Below, one piece after another: positions 18,286-25,770 of a stretch of 64,000 bases of DNA. Position 1 is the first letter of the stretch. The number at the start of each line of letters is the position of its first letter. Made by a program: the position numbers and the translations under genes. The notes below the pieces were generated by a model. That model worked only from the letters and a program-made list of their open reading frames with translations, made no database searches and was not told where the DNA came from. This DNA is from Pokkaliibacter sp. MBI-7 (GTDB taxonomy: Bacteria; Pseudomonadota; Gammaproteobacteria; Pseudomonadales; Balneatricaceae), in assembly GCF_029846635.1 (NCBI RefSeq), contig NZ_JARVTG010000001.1, forward strand, positions 4,341,145 to 4,405,144. Reading direction: 5' to 3'.

Positions 18286-18319
18286 TCCTTACGGTTCTCT
18301 GACGCTTCACTGCGTCTTC

Positions 18320-18369
18320 AAACGATAACTGGCTGCTCTCTGTGAAAGTGCTCTTGCCAGTTATCGTTT
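18320..18369. repeat. Perfect 14-bp inverted repeat beside the integrase gene
   Basis: AAACGATAACTGGC (18320-18333) and its exact reverse complement (18356-18369) enclose 22 nt. It lies 60 bp downstream of the integrase stop. It could be the terminator of the integrase gene, although no clear T-run follows on that strand, or part of the attachment site. Confidence 0.6.
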
Positions 18370-18428
18370 CCTCCTCACCTTGTTTCTTTATACAATTACA
18401 GACTGACATGCCTGTGTCAATATATAAA

Positions 18429-19391
18429 TCATCGATTGTCTAAAAATTCTCTCATCTGCTCAACATCCGGGGTCAGATACCTCAGTGTTGATCGTAGATC
18501 TTTATGACCCAGCAGCTCTTTCGTCAGAAACAGGTTTCTTTCCGGTTGCCGCATCAGGGTGGTGCCAATGGTGTGTCTAAAGGCATGAGAGGTAGCCTTA
18601 TGTGTGATCAGTTTGGACAGTCGATAGAAAAATGAATGCACCTGACCTTTGACCATGTACTGCTCAGGATCGGTGTATTTTTTTCTATAACGATTCAGAT
18701 TGTACAGCTGCTCAGACTCATCAATACCTGCCCACTGGGCATGGTGTACAACCAAACGAATGTAGGGAAGCAGATCTTTGGCAATAGGAATGGTGTAAGC
18801 CCGGTCGTTTTTGCTGATCTCTGAGCGAAAGTGGATAAGACGATTGTTCAGGTCAATATCGCTGAGTGTTATGTGCAGCAACTGATGCAGTCGCATACCC
18901 GTATGGTAAAAAGTCTCCAACAGGCAGCGGTGAAACCAGACGGGGCTGAAGGCCACATGGTTGCTATGGCGTTCTTGTTCTTCAAGATCATTTAAGTAAG
19001 CTCGACAAGCTTCAATATCGGCGTTGGCGAGTATCCGAAGGCGCTCTTCGGGGACGCGCACTTTGAGATCTTTGAACGGGTTAGTCTCAAACTGCAGAAC
19101 CTTGAGCTTTTTGCCATAGTCAAACATGTAGCGTAGTGCATACGAATAGCTGTTCCAGCTGATCGGCTTTAGCACTACAGGATCGGCATCCAGTACTGAT
19201 GCTCTCCAGTGTAATAACATGATGTGAGTAACTTGGTGGGGCAAAATGTCTGGAGCGTATTTTCTGAAGCACTTGATTGCATTCAGGTAGTTTCCTTTAG
19301 TGACACTTTTAACCCGTCTGCCAAGGCTATAGAGCTCCAACAACTCTTCCCAGGTAATGGGCTTGGTTGAGCCCTGTGCTTGCTGTTCCAT
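18429..19391 (-). CDS. Tyrosine recombinase / ICE integrase
   Basis: 320 residues. The catalytic set is complete: Arg167 (HTGMRLHQLLHI), His269-x-x-Arg272 (SHAFRHTIGT), His296 (LLGHKDLRST) and Tyr305. An N-terminal SAM-like core-binding domain covers about 1-110. It catalyses site-specific integration and excision of the element. Its 3' end faces the truncated host gene, and the relaxase gene lies upstream on the same strand, an arrangement common at one end of PFGI-1-type ICEs. GC is lower than the host genes. Not a classical XerC/D (no dif-type context). Confidence 0.88.
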   Translation of the reverse strand: MEQQAQGSTKPITWEELLELYSLGRRVKSVTKGNYLNAIKCFRKYAPDILPHQVTHIMLLHWRASVLDADPVVLKPISWNSYSYALRYMFDYGKKLKVLQFETNPFKDLKVRVPEERLRILANADIEACRAYLNDLEEQERHSNHVAFSPVWFHRCLLETFYHTGMRLHQLLHITLSDIDLNNRLIHFRSEISKNDRAYTIPIAKDLLPYIRLVVHHAQWAGIDESEQLYNLNRYRKKYTDPEQYMVKGQVHSFFYRLSKLITHKATSHAFRHTIGTTLMRQPERNLFLTKELLGHKDLRSTLRYLTPDVEQMREFLDNR

Positions 19392-19456
19392 GCTGAACTA
19401 CTTCCCTCTGTACAACGTCTTTTACTTTCTTCATCCAGGTGTCTACCTGGTACTAC

Positions 19457-19789
19457 TCAGACCTCTCCCTCAGCCACTCGCTCAGGGGCAAGTGTGAGAA
19501 ACGGGTTGTTTCTGATGTTTGGCGCCACGTCTGTCGGATTGAGTAATAGGTAGCCCTTCAGTGACTTCCCTGTCTTTCTCGGCCCGTTGACGTAGCAGGT
19601 CCAGATATTTTCTCCATTGCTGGCGGCTTTGCGGTGGATACCCAGTTGCTGAAAGCTCACCTGCAACTCTCTCCACTCCATGTCTACGTTCGGGTGCTCT
19701 GCCAGGTATTTGGTAAAGATGGTCGGGGTTACCAGTAGCACCGTGTTATCGACTCCATGGACCAGTGCACGCGAGTCATTGGTAATCAT
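19457..19789 (-). CDS. C-terminal domain of MobH relaxase TraI, separated by an in-frame stop
   Basis: 110 residues matching the TraI_2 C-terminal domain (DUF1528): the core is LVTPTIFTKYLAEHP, FQQLGIHRKAASNG, NIWTCYVNGPRKTGKSLKGY. In intact MobH relaxases this domain is fused to the HD-containing N-terminal part. Here it follows in the same frame, nine codons after a TGA that ends the upstream part. It could be made by readthrough, or separately from ATG 19789, though the nearest AGGAG is 14 nt away. Otherwise the relaxase is truncated. Confidence 0.75.
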   Translation of the reverse strand: MITNDSRALVHGVDNTVLLVTPTIFTKYLAEHPNVDMEWRELQVSFQQLGIHRKAASNGENIWTCYVNGPRKTGKSLKGYLLLNPTDVAPNIRNNPFLTLAPERVAEGEV

Positions 19790-19816
19790 GGAGCGATCCG
19801 CGACTCCTTGTCTAAG

Positions 19817-21580
19817 TCATGTAACGAAATGTGTAGATATTGTATCTTTAATTTTCTCTGGCGCGTTAGTGTTTGTTTCTGACGCCAAGTTCCTGCTGCC
19901 TGTAAAAGTTTTTGGATTGTCTGCCCGTTGTACCTCGGGCGTGGCTACAACAGGTTCCAGTGGGGCTACGGGAGCCTCTGGCGTTCGTGGGACCAAGGGG
20001 GCTGGAGCCGGTGTTGTCACCTGAGCCGCTGCCGGCATGAGTTGATCGAACAAGGACAACATGACGTCGGTGGCATCGGCAGAATGGGTTTGGGATGCTG
20101 AGGGTACTGCCTCAGTCATTCCCTGTTGCGTCGTAACTGCCGCAGTTTCTATCTGTTGGGTCGCTGTCGCAGTCTTCTGTGTCGTCTCTCCGGGCAGCAC
20201 TGATGATGTAGTGGACTGGAGCAGGTCATCGAGTGTGAAGGCTGTCGCAGCAGGCGGTGCTGTAGTGGCATCTGGAGCAGACGTTACCCGGTAGGACGTA
20301 GCTGGAGCAGTGATGTTATCTGGAGCACCTGTGCCAACGTCTGTATGTTCAGTATGTTCAGGTACAACAGTGCCTTTGAGGGATGCGGGGCGATCACTTG
20401 TGTTCTCCCAGATCAGTGAAGGGGCGACTTTGAGCAGCGTCAGGCTTTGCGTCCAGGGGTCTTTGCCTTCAACAGTGATCTGGCATTTCCAGATACTGCG
20501 TCCATCTGACGTGGGCTGGACCAGTCCATGAGCCTGCATTTCATCGAACAGGCGACTGTTGGAGGAGGGTATGCCTTCAATGCCCTGCTGGAGCAGATGG
20601 GCCTTCAATTGATCGACAACCGCTTTACTGACCAGCCAGAGGGTGTCATCGGTCAGATAGGCGGCAGCACCTGGCTGGTTAACGCGGATACCCCCTTGCT
20701 GCAGCAGGAAGCGTAGACCGCCAAGCAATTTGGACTGCAGAGAGCTCTTGGGAGCCGTAATCGCTTTACCAGGATTGCCGCCCAGGTTCGCGGCAACGCT
20801 GGCCTGATCCGCTTTGATAACGATCTCGCCCAGAATGCCGGCACGATCATGGTGGCCAGCAAGGACTGACAGCAGGGCACCGAATAACGCCGGGAAATGA
20901 CTGAGCCAGTCCAACACGTAAGGTGTCAGGATCTGGGAGACGAGCAGGGCGCCCGCAGGCGCATGCACATGGTAGTCGCGTCCCTTGATATAGCGCACGC
21001 GGTACGGTTCCCGGATTGATCCATGCCAGGGATGCCAAGGCTTGCCAGAGGCTAGAGTGACCTCAATATCGACGGCGATCTTGCCGATGTCGTGACAAAG
21101 CGCACCGTAGGCTGCACCCGCTGTCCAGGCCTCGGCTTGTGCACTTTGCTCTTCGGGAGGCGCCCCTTGGGGCAATAGGTAGGATCGACGTAGCTTGAGG
21201 GCGTAGGCAATGATCTCCAGGCCGTGATCCAGCATACCGCCGAGGTGAGCGTGGTGATGGCTTTCCGACGCAGGAAGTAGCTGGACCAGCTCAGCGTAGC
21301 GCTCGATAGGTTCCATGTAGAGCGATTTGAAATGGGCTTCGGGCAGACTGGTCATTTGCCAGATCAGCTGCAGCAGTTGCTGTCTGGCAGGGGAAGCCAG
21401 GAGCTGCTTTGCCGACAGGGGGCGTATCAGGCCGCTGTCCGTCAGGTAGTCGCTGGGATTGAGCTCAGTAGGTGCTGTGGATGCGGGACCGGAGGGGGTC
21501 TTTGAAATGACTGGGGCAGTGGTCCCTTTTGAGCTTAGGCCAATCAGAGATCCTGAGCGTTTCAACAAACCGCGTAACAT
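19817..21580 (-). CDS. traI: MobH-family relaxase TraI, N-terminal part
   Basis: 587 residues from ATG 21580 (an earlier ATG at 21625 is possible). The TraI_2 domain occupies about 40-330 and holds the HD-type metal motif: HHAHLGGMLDHGLEIIAYAL and GALCHDIGKIAVD, with AGHHDRAG later. MobH relaxases nick oriT of ICEs and start DNA transfer. Residues about 420-580 form a low-complexity T/P/A-rich linker before the stop. The C-terminal domain is cut off by TGA at 19817-19819, followed in frame by CTT. The region upstream carries the repeat block at 21664-21776. Confidence 0.85.
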   Translation of the reverse strand: MLRGLLKRSGSLIGLSSKGTTAPVISKTPSGPASTAPTELNPSDYLTDSGLIRPLSAKQLLASPARQQLLQLIWQMTSLPEAHFKSLYMEPIERYAELVQLLPASESHHHAHLGGMLDHGLEIIAYALKLRRSYLLPQGAPPEEQSAQAEAWTAGAAYGALCHDIGKIAVDIEVTLASGKPWHPWHGSIREPYRVRYIKGRDYHVHAPAGALLVSQILTPYVLDWLSHFPALFGALLSVLAGHHDRAGILGEIVIKADQASVAANLGGNPGKAITAPKSSLQSKLLGGLRFLLQQGGIRVNQPGAAAYLTDDTLWLVSKAVVDQLKAHLLQQGIEGIPSSNSRLFDEMQAHGLVQPTSDGRSIWKCQITVEGKDPWTQSLTLLKVAPSLIWENTSDRPASLKGTVVPEHTEHTDVGTGAPDNITAPATSYRVTSAPDATTAPPAATAFTLDDLLQSTTSSVLPGETTQKTATATQQIETAAVTTQQGMTEAVPSASQTHSADATDVMLSLFDQLMPAAAQVTTPAPAPLVPRTPEAPVAPLEPVVATPEVQRADNPKTFTGSRNLASETNTNAPEKIKDTISTHFVT

Positions 21581-21663
21581 CAGACGTGCACCTCTTGCGC
21601 CTTTTGGCCGTTTGGCCTTTTCCATCCAGTTGAAAAGGGCCTTTTCCGGGTAAGCCCGTTACC

Positions 21664-21776
21664 TTTAACCCCCTTCCCTTGATGCCATTCCCTTCCGGCC
21701 ATTCCCGTCAATCCATTCCCTTACTTTCCCTTCCAGTCCTTTTTCGCCATTTTTCCGTTTGGGAACAAGGGTTAAA
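21664..21776. repeat. 14-bp direct repeats flanked by inverted repeats, candidate oriT/origin
   Basis: CCATTCCCTT-type motifs start at 21671 (one mismatch), 21685, 21699 and 21713, an exact 14-bp period. The block is bracketed by TTTAACCC (21664-21671) and its reverse complement GGGTTAAA (21769-21776). The plus strand is strongly pyrimidine-rich here. It lies directly upstream of the relaxase gene, the usual place for an origin of transfer, and iteron-like repeats are also known in replication origins. Confidence 0.6.
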
Positions 21777-21823
21777 TCTCAGAGGTGGCCAGAGTGATGA
21801 AGCTGGCTGATATAGCGCAGTGA

Positions 21824-22312
21824 ATGTCTGGGATGGCATTGCTATCTTATGACGTTATTCGTAAAGCAGGTTTGGTGATGGCGTTGACGGCGTGGGAAAC
21901 CTATGTCGAGAACCGCATTGGTGAGGCGATCAATTCTCAGCTACGGCTGATTGCGGGTAGCCATTGTGGCGAGTTTATTCGGAAGAGGCTGGAAGGAGAG
22001 CTGAAACGTTTTCACAACCCGGATGCAAGCAAGACGAGGCAACTGTTTGTGGACTATCTGGGGGTTGATGTTACCGACAGTTGGGTTGGTCTGAATGCCG
22101 ATGCGGCTACCAACAGAAAAGCATTGGACAACTGGATCAATAAACGAGGGCAAGCTGTACATCGTTCCAAAGTAAATGTTCCAGGGGCAACAGCTGCCCA
22201 CCTGGTACGACGTGAGGATCTGGAGAGGGCTATTCGGTTTGTGAAAATGCTGGTTGAAACGACTGACTCCTGTCTGGAGCAAGTGCTCATGGGAAGGAAT
22301 GGGTTACTTTGA
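21824..22312 (+). CDS. HEPN-domain protein (RiboL-PSP/MAE_28990-like), putative RNase
   Basis: 162 residues, mostly helical. The family core WETYVENRIGEAIN and the HEPN ribonuclease motif R-x4-H (Arg108-GQAV-His113) are present, followed by the last helix AIRFVKMLVETTDSCLEQVL. HEPN proteins of this group are found in defence islands and toxin-antitoxin pairs and cut RNA. It may be short at the N-terminus: no ribosome binding site precedes ATG 21824, and an 8-codon frame ends just before it. No partner antitoxin is adjacent, and the methyltransferase begins 400 bp downstream. Confidence 0.65.
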   Translation: MSGMALLSYDVIRKAGLVMALTAWETYVENRIGEAINSQLRLIAGSHCGEFIRKRLEGELKRFHNPDASKTRQLFVDYLGVDVTDSWVGLNADAATNRKALDNWINKRGQAVHRSKVNVPGATAAHLVRREDLERAIRFVKMLVETTDSCLEQVLMGRNGLL

Positions 22313-22713
22313 ACATGTTGCAAGGTATCAGCGGCCAAGTCACACTCCAATACAGAGCTTTTGTGCTGAAGATTGGGGCATACCTAATGCGGCCTTTCTC
22401 GTGAATATTAGTCGCATAGCGCAGATTAATAATAGGATGCGAAACCGGCGCTATTAGAGTAGGTCAGGAGGAGATCGCTGTAGCGCTATAGGTTTGACTT
22501 TTCGAGTTAAAAGTTGTGACGCTTCATACCTTTAACGGCAAACATGCCCAATTGTAGAGCTGCATTTTCTAGGAAAGCTGACCTAAGCACAGAATGGGCT
22601 CTTCTTGCCCTTCCGCCACGCAGTGAGCCCTAGATAGGCTACTTATCCTGGTAGACTTGCAGAGCAACTGATAACATTGACAGAGCAGTTTAGGTTGAGG
22701 TAGGGAAGGTTAG
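22313..22713. other. 400-bp gap without a recognisable gene
   Basis: Between the HEPN gene and the methyltransferase. Base composition shifts here from mixed to AT-rich. I see no open frame with a ribosome binding site and no clear hairpin; it presumably holds the promoter of the methyltransferase-ATPase pair. Confidence 0.4.
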
Positions 22714-24042
22714 ATGTTGTCGGTAGATGAGAAGATTATAAAAAAGATTCACTCTCTATATGATGTAGACAAAGAGTATTGGTCATTCTCTGGTAGGTCA
22801 AAGAGGACCCATTGCCATGGTTTCATAAAGTATCCAGCAATGATGGTTCCTGAAATGCAAGGGGAGCTAATTGATTTGTTTCTGAGCGTTCGAGAGGGTA
22901 TTAACTCTGTATTTGATCCATTCGTAGGCTCTGGGACTACAATGGGAGAGTCAATTATTAGAGGTCTTGATTTTCAGGGTGTGGATATTAATCCTTTGGC
23001 AATATTAGCCTGCGAAACTAAGTCAGACTCCTTCTATCTATCTTCACTTGAGGAAAAAATAAATTTATTAAACCGCCGGTTGATTTTAGATAAGTCAGAG
23101 GCTGTTGAGGTTGATTTTCCGAAAATTGATAAATGGTTTACCCCTAGAGTAAAAATTGAGTTAAGCAAGATCAGAAGAGCAATAACTGCTGAGCCTAGTA
23201 AGTGGGCTAGGAGGTTCTTTTGGGTAGCTTTCAGTGACACGGTCAGAGATAGTTGTAATTCAAGAACCTCAACTTATAAGCTTCATATAAAACCACCTGG
23301 TTATTTAAATGATACAAGTTGTTGTCGTGATTTGTTTGTAAGAAAGATTGAATCAAATTTTAATTTGAAAAAAGAACAAAGAGAGTTATTGAAAGAAAGA
23401 GGTCTTCTTCCTCGTTCCCGCATAACTAGCACAGTAGATTTGCAAATATCTGATATTCGTAAGAAGCCTAATAAGCACGACTATGAAAGACATGACCTGC
23501 TAATAACATCTCCTCCATATGGCGATAACCAGACTACAGTTCCATACGGGCAGTTTTCATATCTTCCATTAATGTGGATTGATACAAAGGACTTGCGAAA
23601 TAGTGTGCCAGATAACCTCCTTCTAAATTCATCATCAATAGATGCGGCTAGTCTTGGAGGCTCAAAGAGAGGTGCACTGTTAAATATTGATCGGCTTCGA
23701 GGATTATCAAAGAACTTTTCATCCAGCATGGATATTCTACTGAAGAGTAATAGTAGCGGCGTTGGACGTTTATCATCATTCATTAGAGATTTAGATGATT
23801 CCCTAGATAACATTCTTTTAAGAATGAAGTCAGGAGGATTCCTTGTCTGGACCTTAGGTAATCGACATATATCTGGTAATAAAATACCGCTAAATGAAAT
23901 TTTGAGAGAGTTGCTGGAAAATAGGCGGTGCAGTTTTATAACGGAAATTGATAGAACTATTCCCTTTAAACGGATGGCAAGTAGAAATAGTAGCTCTCAG
24001 ACTATGAATGAGGAAAAGGTCTTGATAATGACAAAAAGATAG
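22714..24042 (+). CDS. DNA methyltransferase (class beta, probably N4-cytosine or N6-adenine)
   Basis: 442 residues. AdoMet motif I is DPFVGSGTT (about 68-76) and the catalytic motif IV is TSPPY (about 265-269) followed by GDNQTTVPYGQFSYLPLMW; the order I then IV is class beta. SPPY is more usual for N4-cytosine enzymes. The N-terminal HGFIKYPAMMVPEM resembles the H-x-YPA-K/M element of these proteins. AT-rich unlike the ICE backbone. Start at 22714 after AAGG. The GHKL ATPase gene follows 64 bp downstream with similar composition, indicating a two-gene unit. No canonical endonuclease is adjacent. Confidence 0.85.
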   Translation: MLSVDEKIIKKIHSLYDVDKEYWSFSGRSKRTHCHGFIKYPAMMVPEMQGELIDLFLSVREGINSVFDPFVGSGTTMGESIIRGLDFQGVDINPLAILACETKSDSFYLSSLEEKINLLNRRLILDKSEAVEVDFPKIDKWFTPRVKIELSKIRRAITAEPSKWARRFFWVAFSDTVRDSCNSRTSTYKLHIKPPGYLNDTSCCRDLFVRKIESNFNLKKEQRELLKERGLLPRSRITSTVDLQISDIRKKPNKHDYERHDLLITSPPYGDNQTTVPYGQFSYLPLMWIDTKDLRNSVPDNLLLNSSSIDAASLGGSKRGALLNIDRLRGLSKNFSSSMDILLKSNSSGVGRLSSFIRDLDDSLDNILLRMKSGGFLVWTLGNRHISGNKIPLNEILRELLENRRCSFITEIDRTIPFKRMASRNSSSQTMNEEKVLIMTKR

Positions 24043-24734
24043 TCCTTGTACACTCTCAATGTTTTTTAAATCTATATTTTGATTTTTTATATAAAAGGGA
24101 TGGGGTATGTCAGAGGTATATTTAAAATTTGGGGGGAAAATTATCGAGGAACTCTCACAGAAAATTCCTTCCACGCTGTTTGCACTTAATGAACTAATTA
24201 AAAATGCTTATGACTCTTTCTCTCCGGATGTCACAATAAAAATTGATCCATTAAGGCAGACTGTAATTGTTTCTGATCATGGAAATGGGATGGGGGAGGA
24301 TGATATTGCAAAATTATTTCATATATCTAGAAGTTCGAAGATTTATGGTTCTTTGATTAGCCAAGATGGGATAGAAAGAGTTACCCAAGGGTCTAAAGGT
24401 CTGGGATTTTTAGCGGCATTTAAATTTGGAGATAGAGTTGAATGGGTTACCTGTAAAAATAATATTCGTAGTAGGTTCTCATTAAAAAAGTCTACCTTAG
24501 TAGATAAAGAGGACTTAAGCGATACAAAAATTAATGTGATAACTGACTCTTGTGAGAGAAAAGGAACAGAAATAATAATTCACTCGAGTGATAGGATAAT
24601 TGAAGAGTTATTAGAGGATTTAAAAGATGATAGGATGATCGAAAAACTGGTTGCTACTATCCAGGATGAATCGTTTGAAATTAAAGTTGATATTGAAAAT
24701 CAAAAAAATAAATATTCAACTGGAAGGCTGGTGT

Positions 24735-25770
24735 GGCTTTGTTGCATAAATAGGCTTCAGCATACAAAGCCCCTTTCCCCAGACGAATTTATGCCATACG
24801 TACCGTCACCGGTGTTCCAAGCGACGTGAAGCGGTTCAGAATGGCGGCTCGCACCTGTAGTTCGGCCACCTGACGGTCGAAATCCTTCGCCATGATCCGC
24901 TCACCCAGTCGCTTGAAACACCGCATCTTGGTTTCTACCAGACTACGCCGATGGTAACCGCTCCACCTTTTCCAGAGCCCTTGCCCCAGATAACGCGTCA
25001 CCCGCAAAATCGCGTTACGGGCCTTCGCTCCCGCTCGGCTCTCCTTCCACGGCCTCCCATTCCTGCGCGTGGGAATCACCGCTTCCGCCTCTCGCTGAGC
25101 GATCGCCTCATGACAGTCTCGGGTGTCGTAGGCACCATCACCGCTGACGGAGGCGATCTTTTCCTCCGCCGGAATCTGACTCAGTAACTTTGGCAGCATC
25201 GGGGCGTCACCCACGGTGTTGTCGGTGACCTCAATGGCCCGAATTTCCAGCGTCTGCGCATCAATACCTATATGCACTTTACGCCACTGGCGGCGGTAGT
25301 CTGCACCGTGTTTTTTCGTTTTCCACTCGCCTTCACCCAGCATTTTGATCCCTGTGCTATCAATCAGGAGATGCAGCCCCGACGTACTGGGGCGGTAAGG
25401 AATCACCACCTGTAGCGACTTCTGACGTCGGCATACCGTGCTGTAGTCCGGCGCAGGCCAGTTCAGTCCCGCCAGGCGGAGTAGACTTTGCACCATGCCC
25501 ACCGCCTGACGCAGGGCCAGGCCGAACAGGTTTTTGATCGTCAGGCAGAACTGAATGGCCGCCTCGCTGAAGCGCTGCGTACGCCCTCGCTGGCCGCGCG
25601 GTGTTCCGTGCCAGGTCATGTTTCTGTCCAGCCAGATCATCAATGCCCCACGCGCTTTGAGCGCGGCGTTGTAGGACTTCCAGTTCGTTGTTTTGTACTT
25701 CGGGGAGGTAGGCTTGTTCATGCCTTCATTCTACAACACGGGAGCCTGTTCCGATTTGTGCAACAAAGCC
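24735..25770 (-). mobile_element. IS903-like (IS5 family) insertion sequence, copy 1
   Basis: 1036 bp bounded by near-perfect ~18-bp inverted repeats (GGCTTTGTTGCATAAATA at the left, its counterpart GGCTTTGTTGCACAAATC read inward from the right). Target duplication GCTGGTGT at 24727-24734 and 25771-25778. IS903 relatives usually make 9 bp; only 8 are visible here. It interrupts the GHKL ATPase gene. Its sequence differs clearly from the two copies at 37.5 and 39.1 kb, so it is a distinct but related element. Confidence 0.9.
24789..25721 (-). CDS. IS5-family (IS903 group) transposase
   Basis: 310 residues, intact. DDE residues lie in LLIDSTGIKML, SVSGDGAYDTR and RRSLVETKMRCFKRL (Y-x2-R-x3-E-x6-K signature present). 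It begins MNKPTSPKYKTTNWKSYN, very similar to the transposases at 37607-38539 and 39194-40125 but with many substitutions. Cuts and joins its own IS ends. Opposite in strand to the gene it interrupts. Confidence 0.93.
   Translation of the reverse strand: MNKPTSPKYKTTNWKSYNAALKARGALMIWLDRNMTWHGTPRGQRGRTQRFSEAAIQFCLTIKNLFGLALRQAVGMVQSLLRLAGLNWPAPDYSTVCRRQKSLQVVIPYRPSTSGLHLLIDSTGIKMLGEGEWKTKKHGADYRRQWRKVHIGIDAQTLEIRAIEVTDNTVGDAPMLPKLLSQIPAEEKIASVSGDGAYDTRDCHEAIAQREAEAVIPTRRNGRPWKESRAGAKARNAILRVTRYLGQGLWKRWSGYHRRSLVETKMRCFKRLGERIMAKDFDRQVAELQVRAAILNRFTSLGTPVTVRMA

Noticed and set aside
23034..23813. Minus-strand frames within the methyltransferase gene
   Set aside because: They are shadows of the plus-strand gene, lack ribosome binding sites and have no family features.
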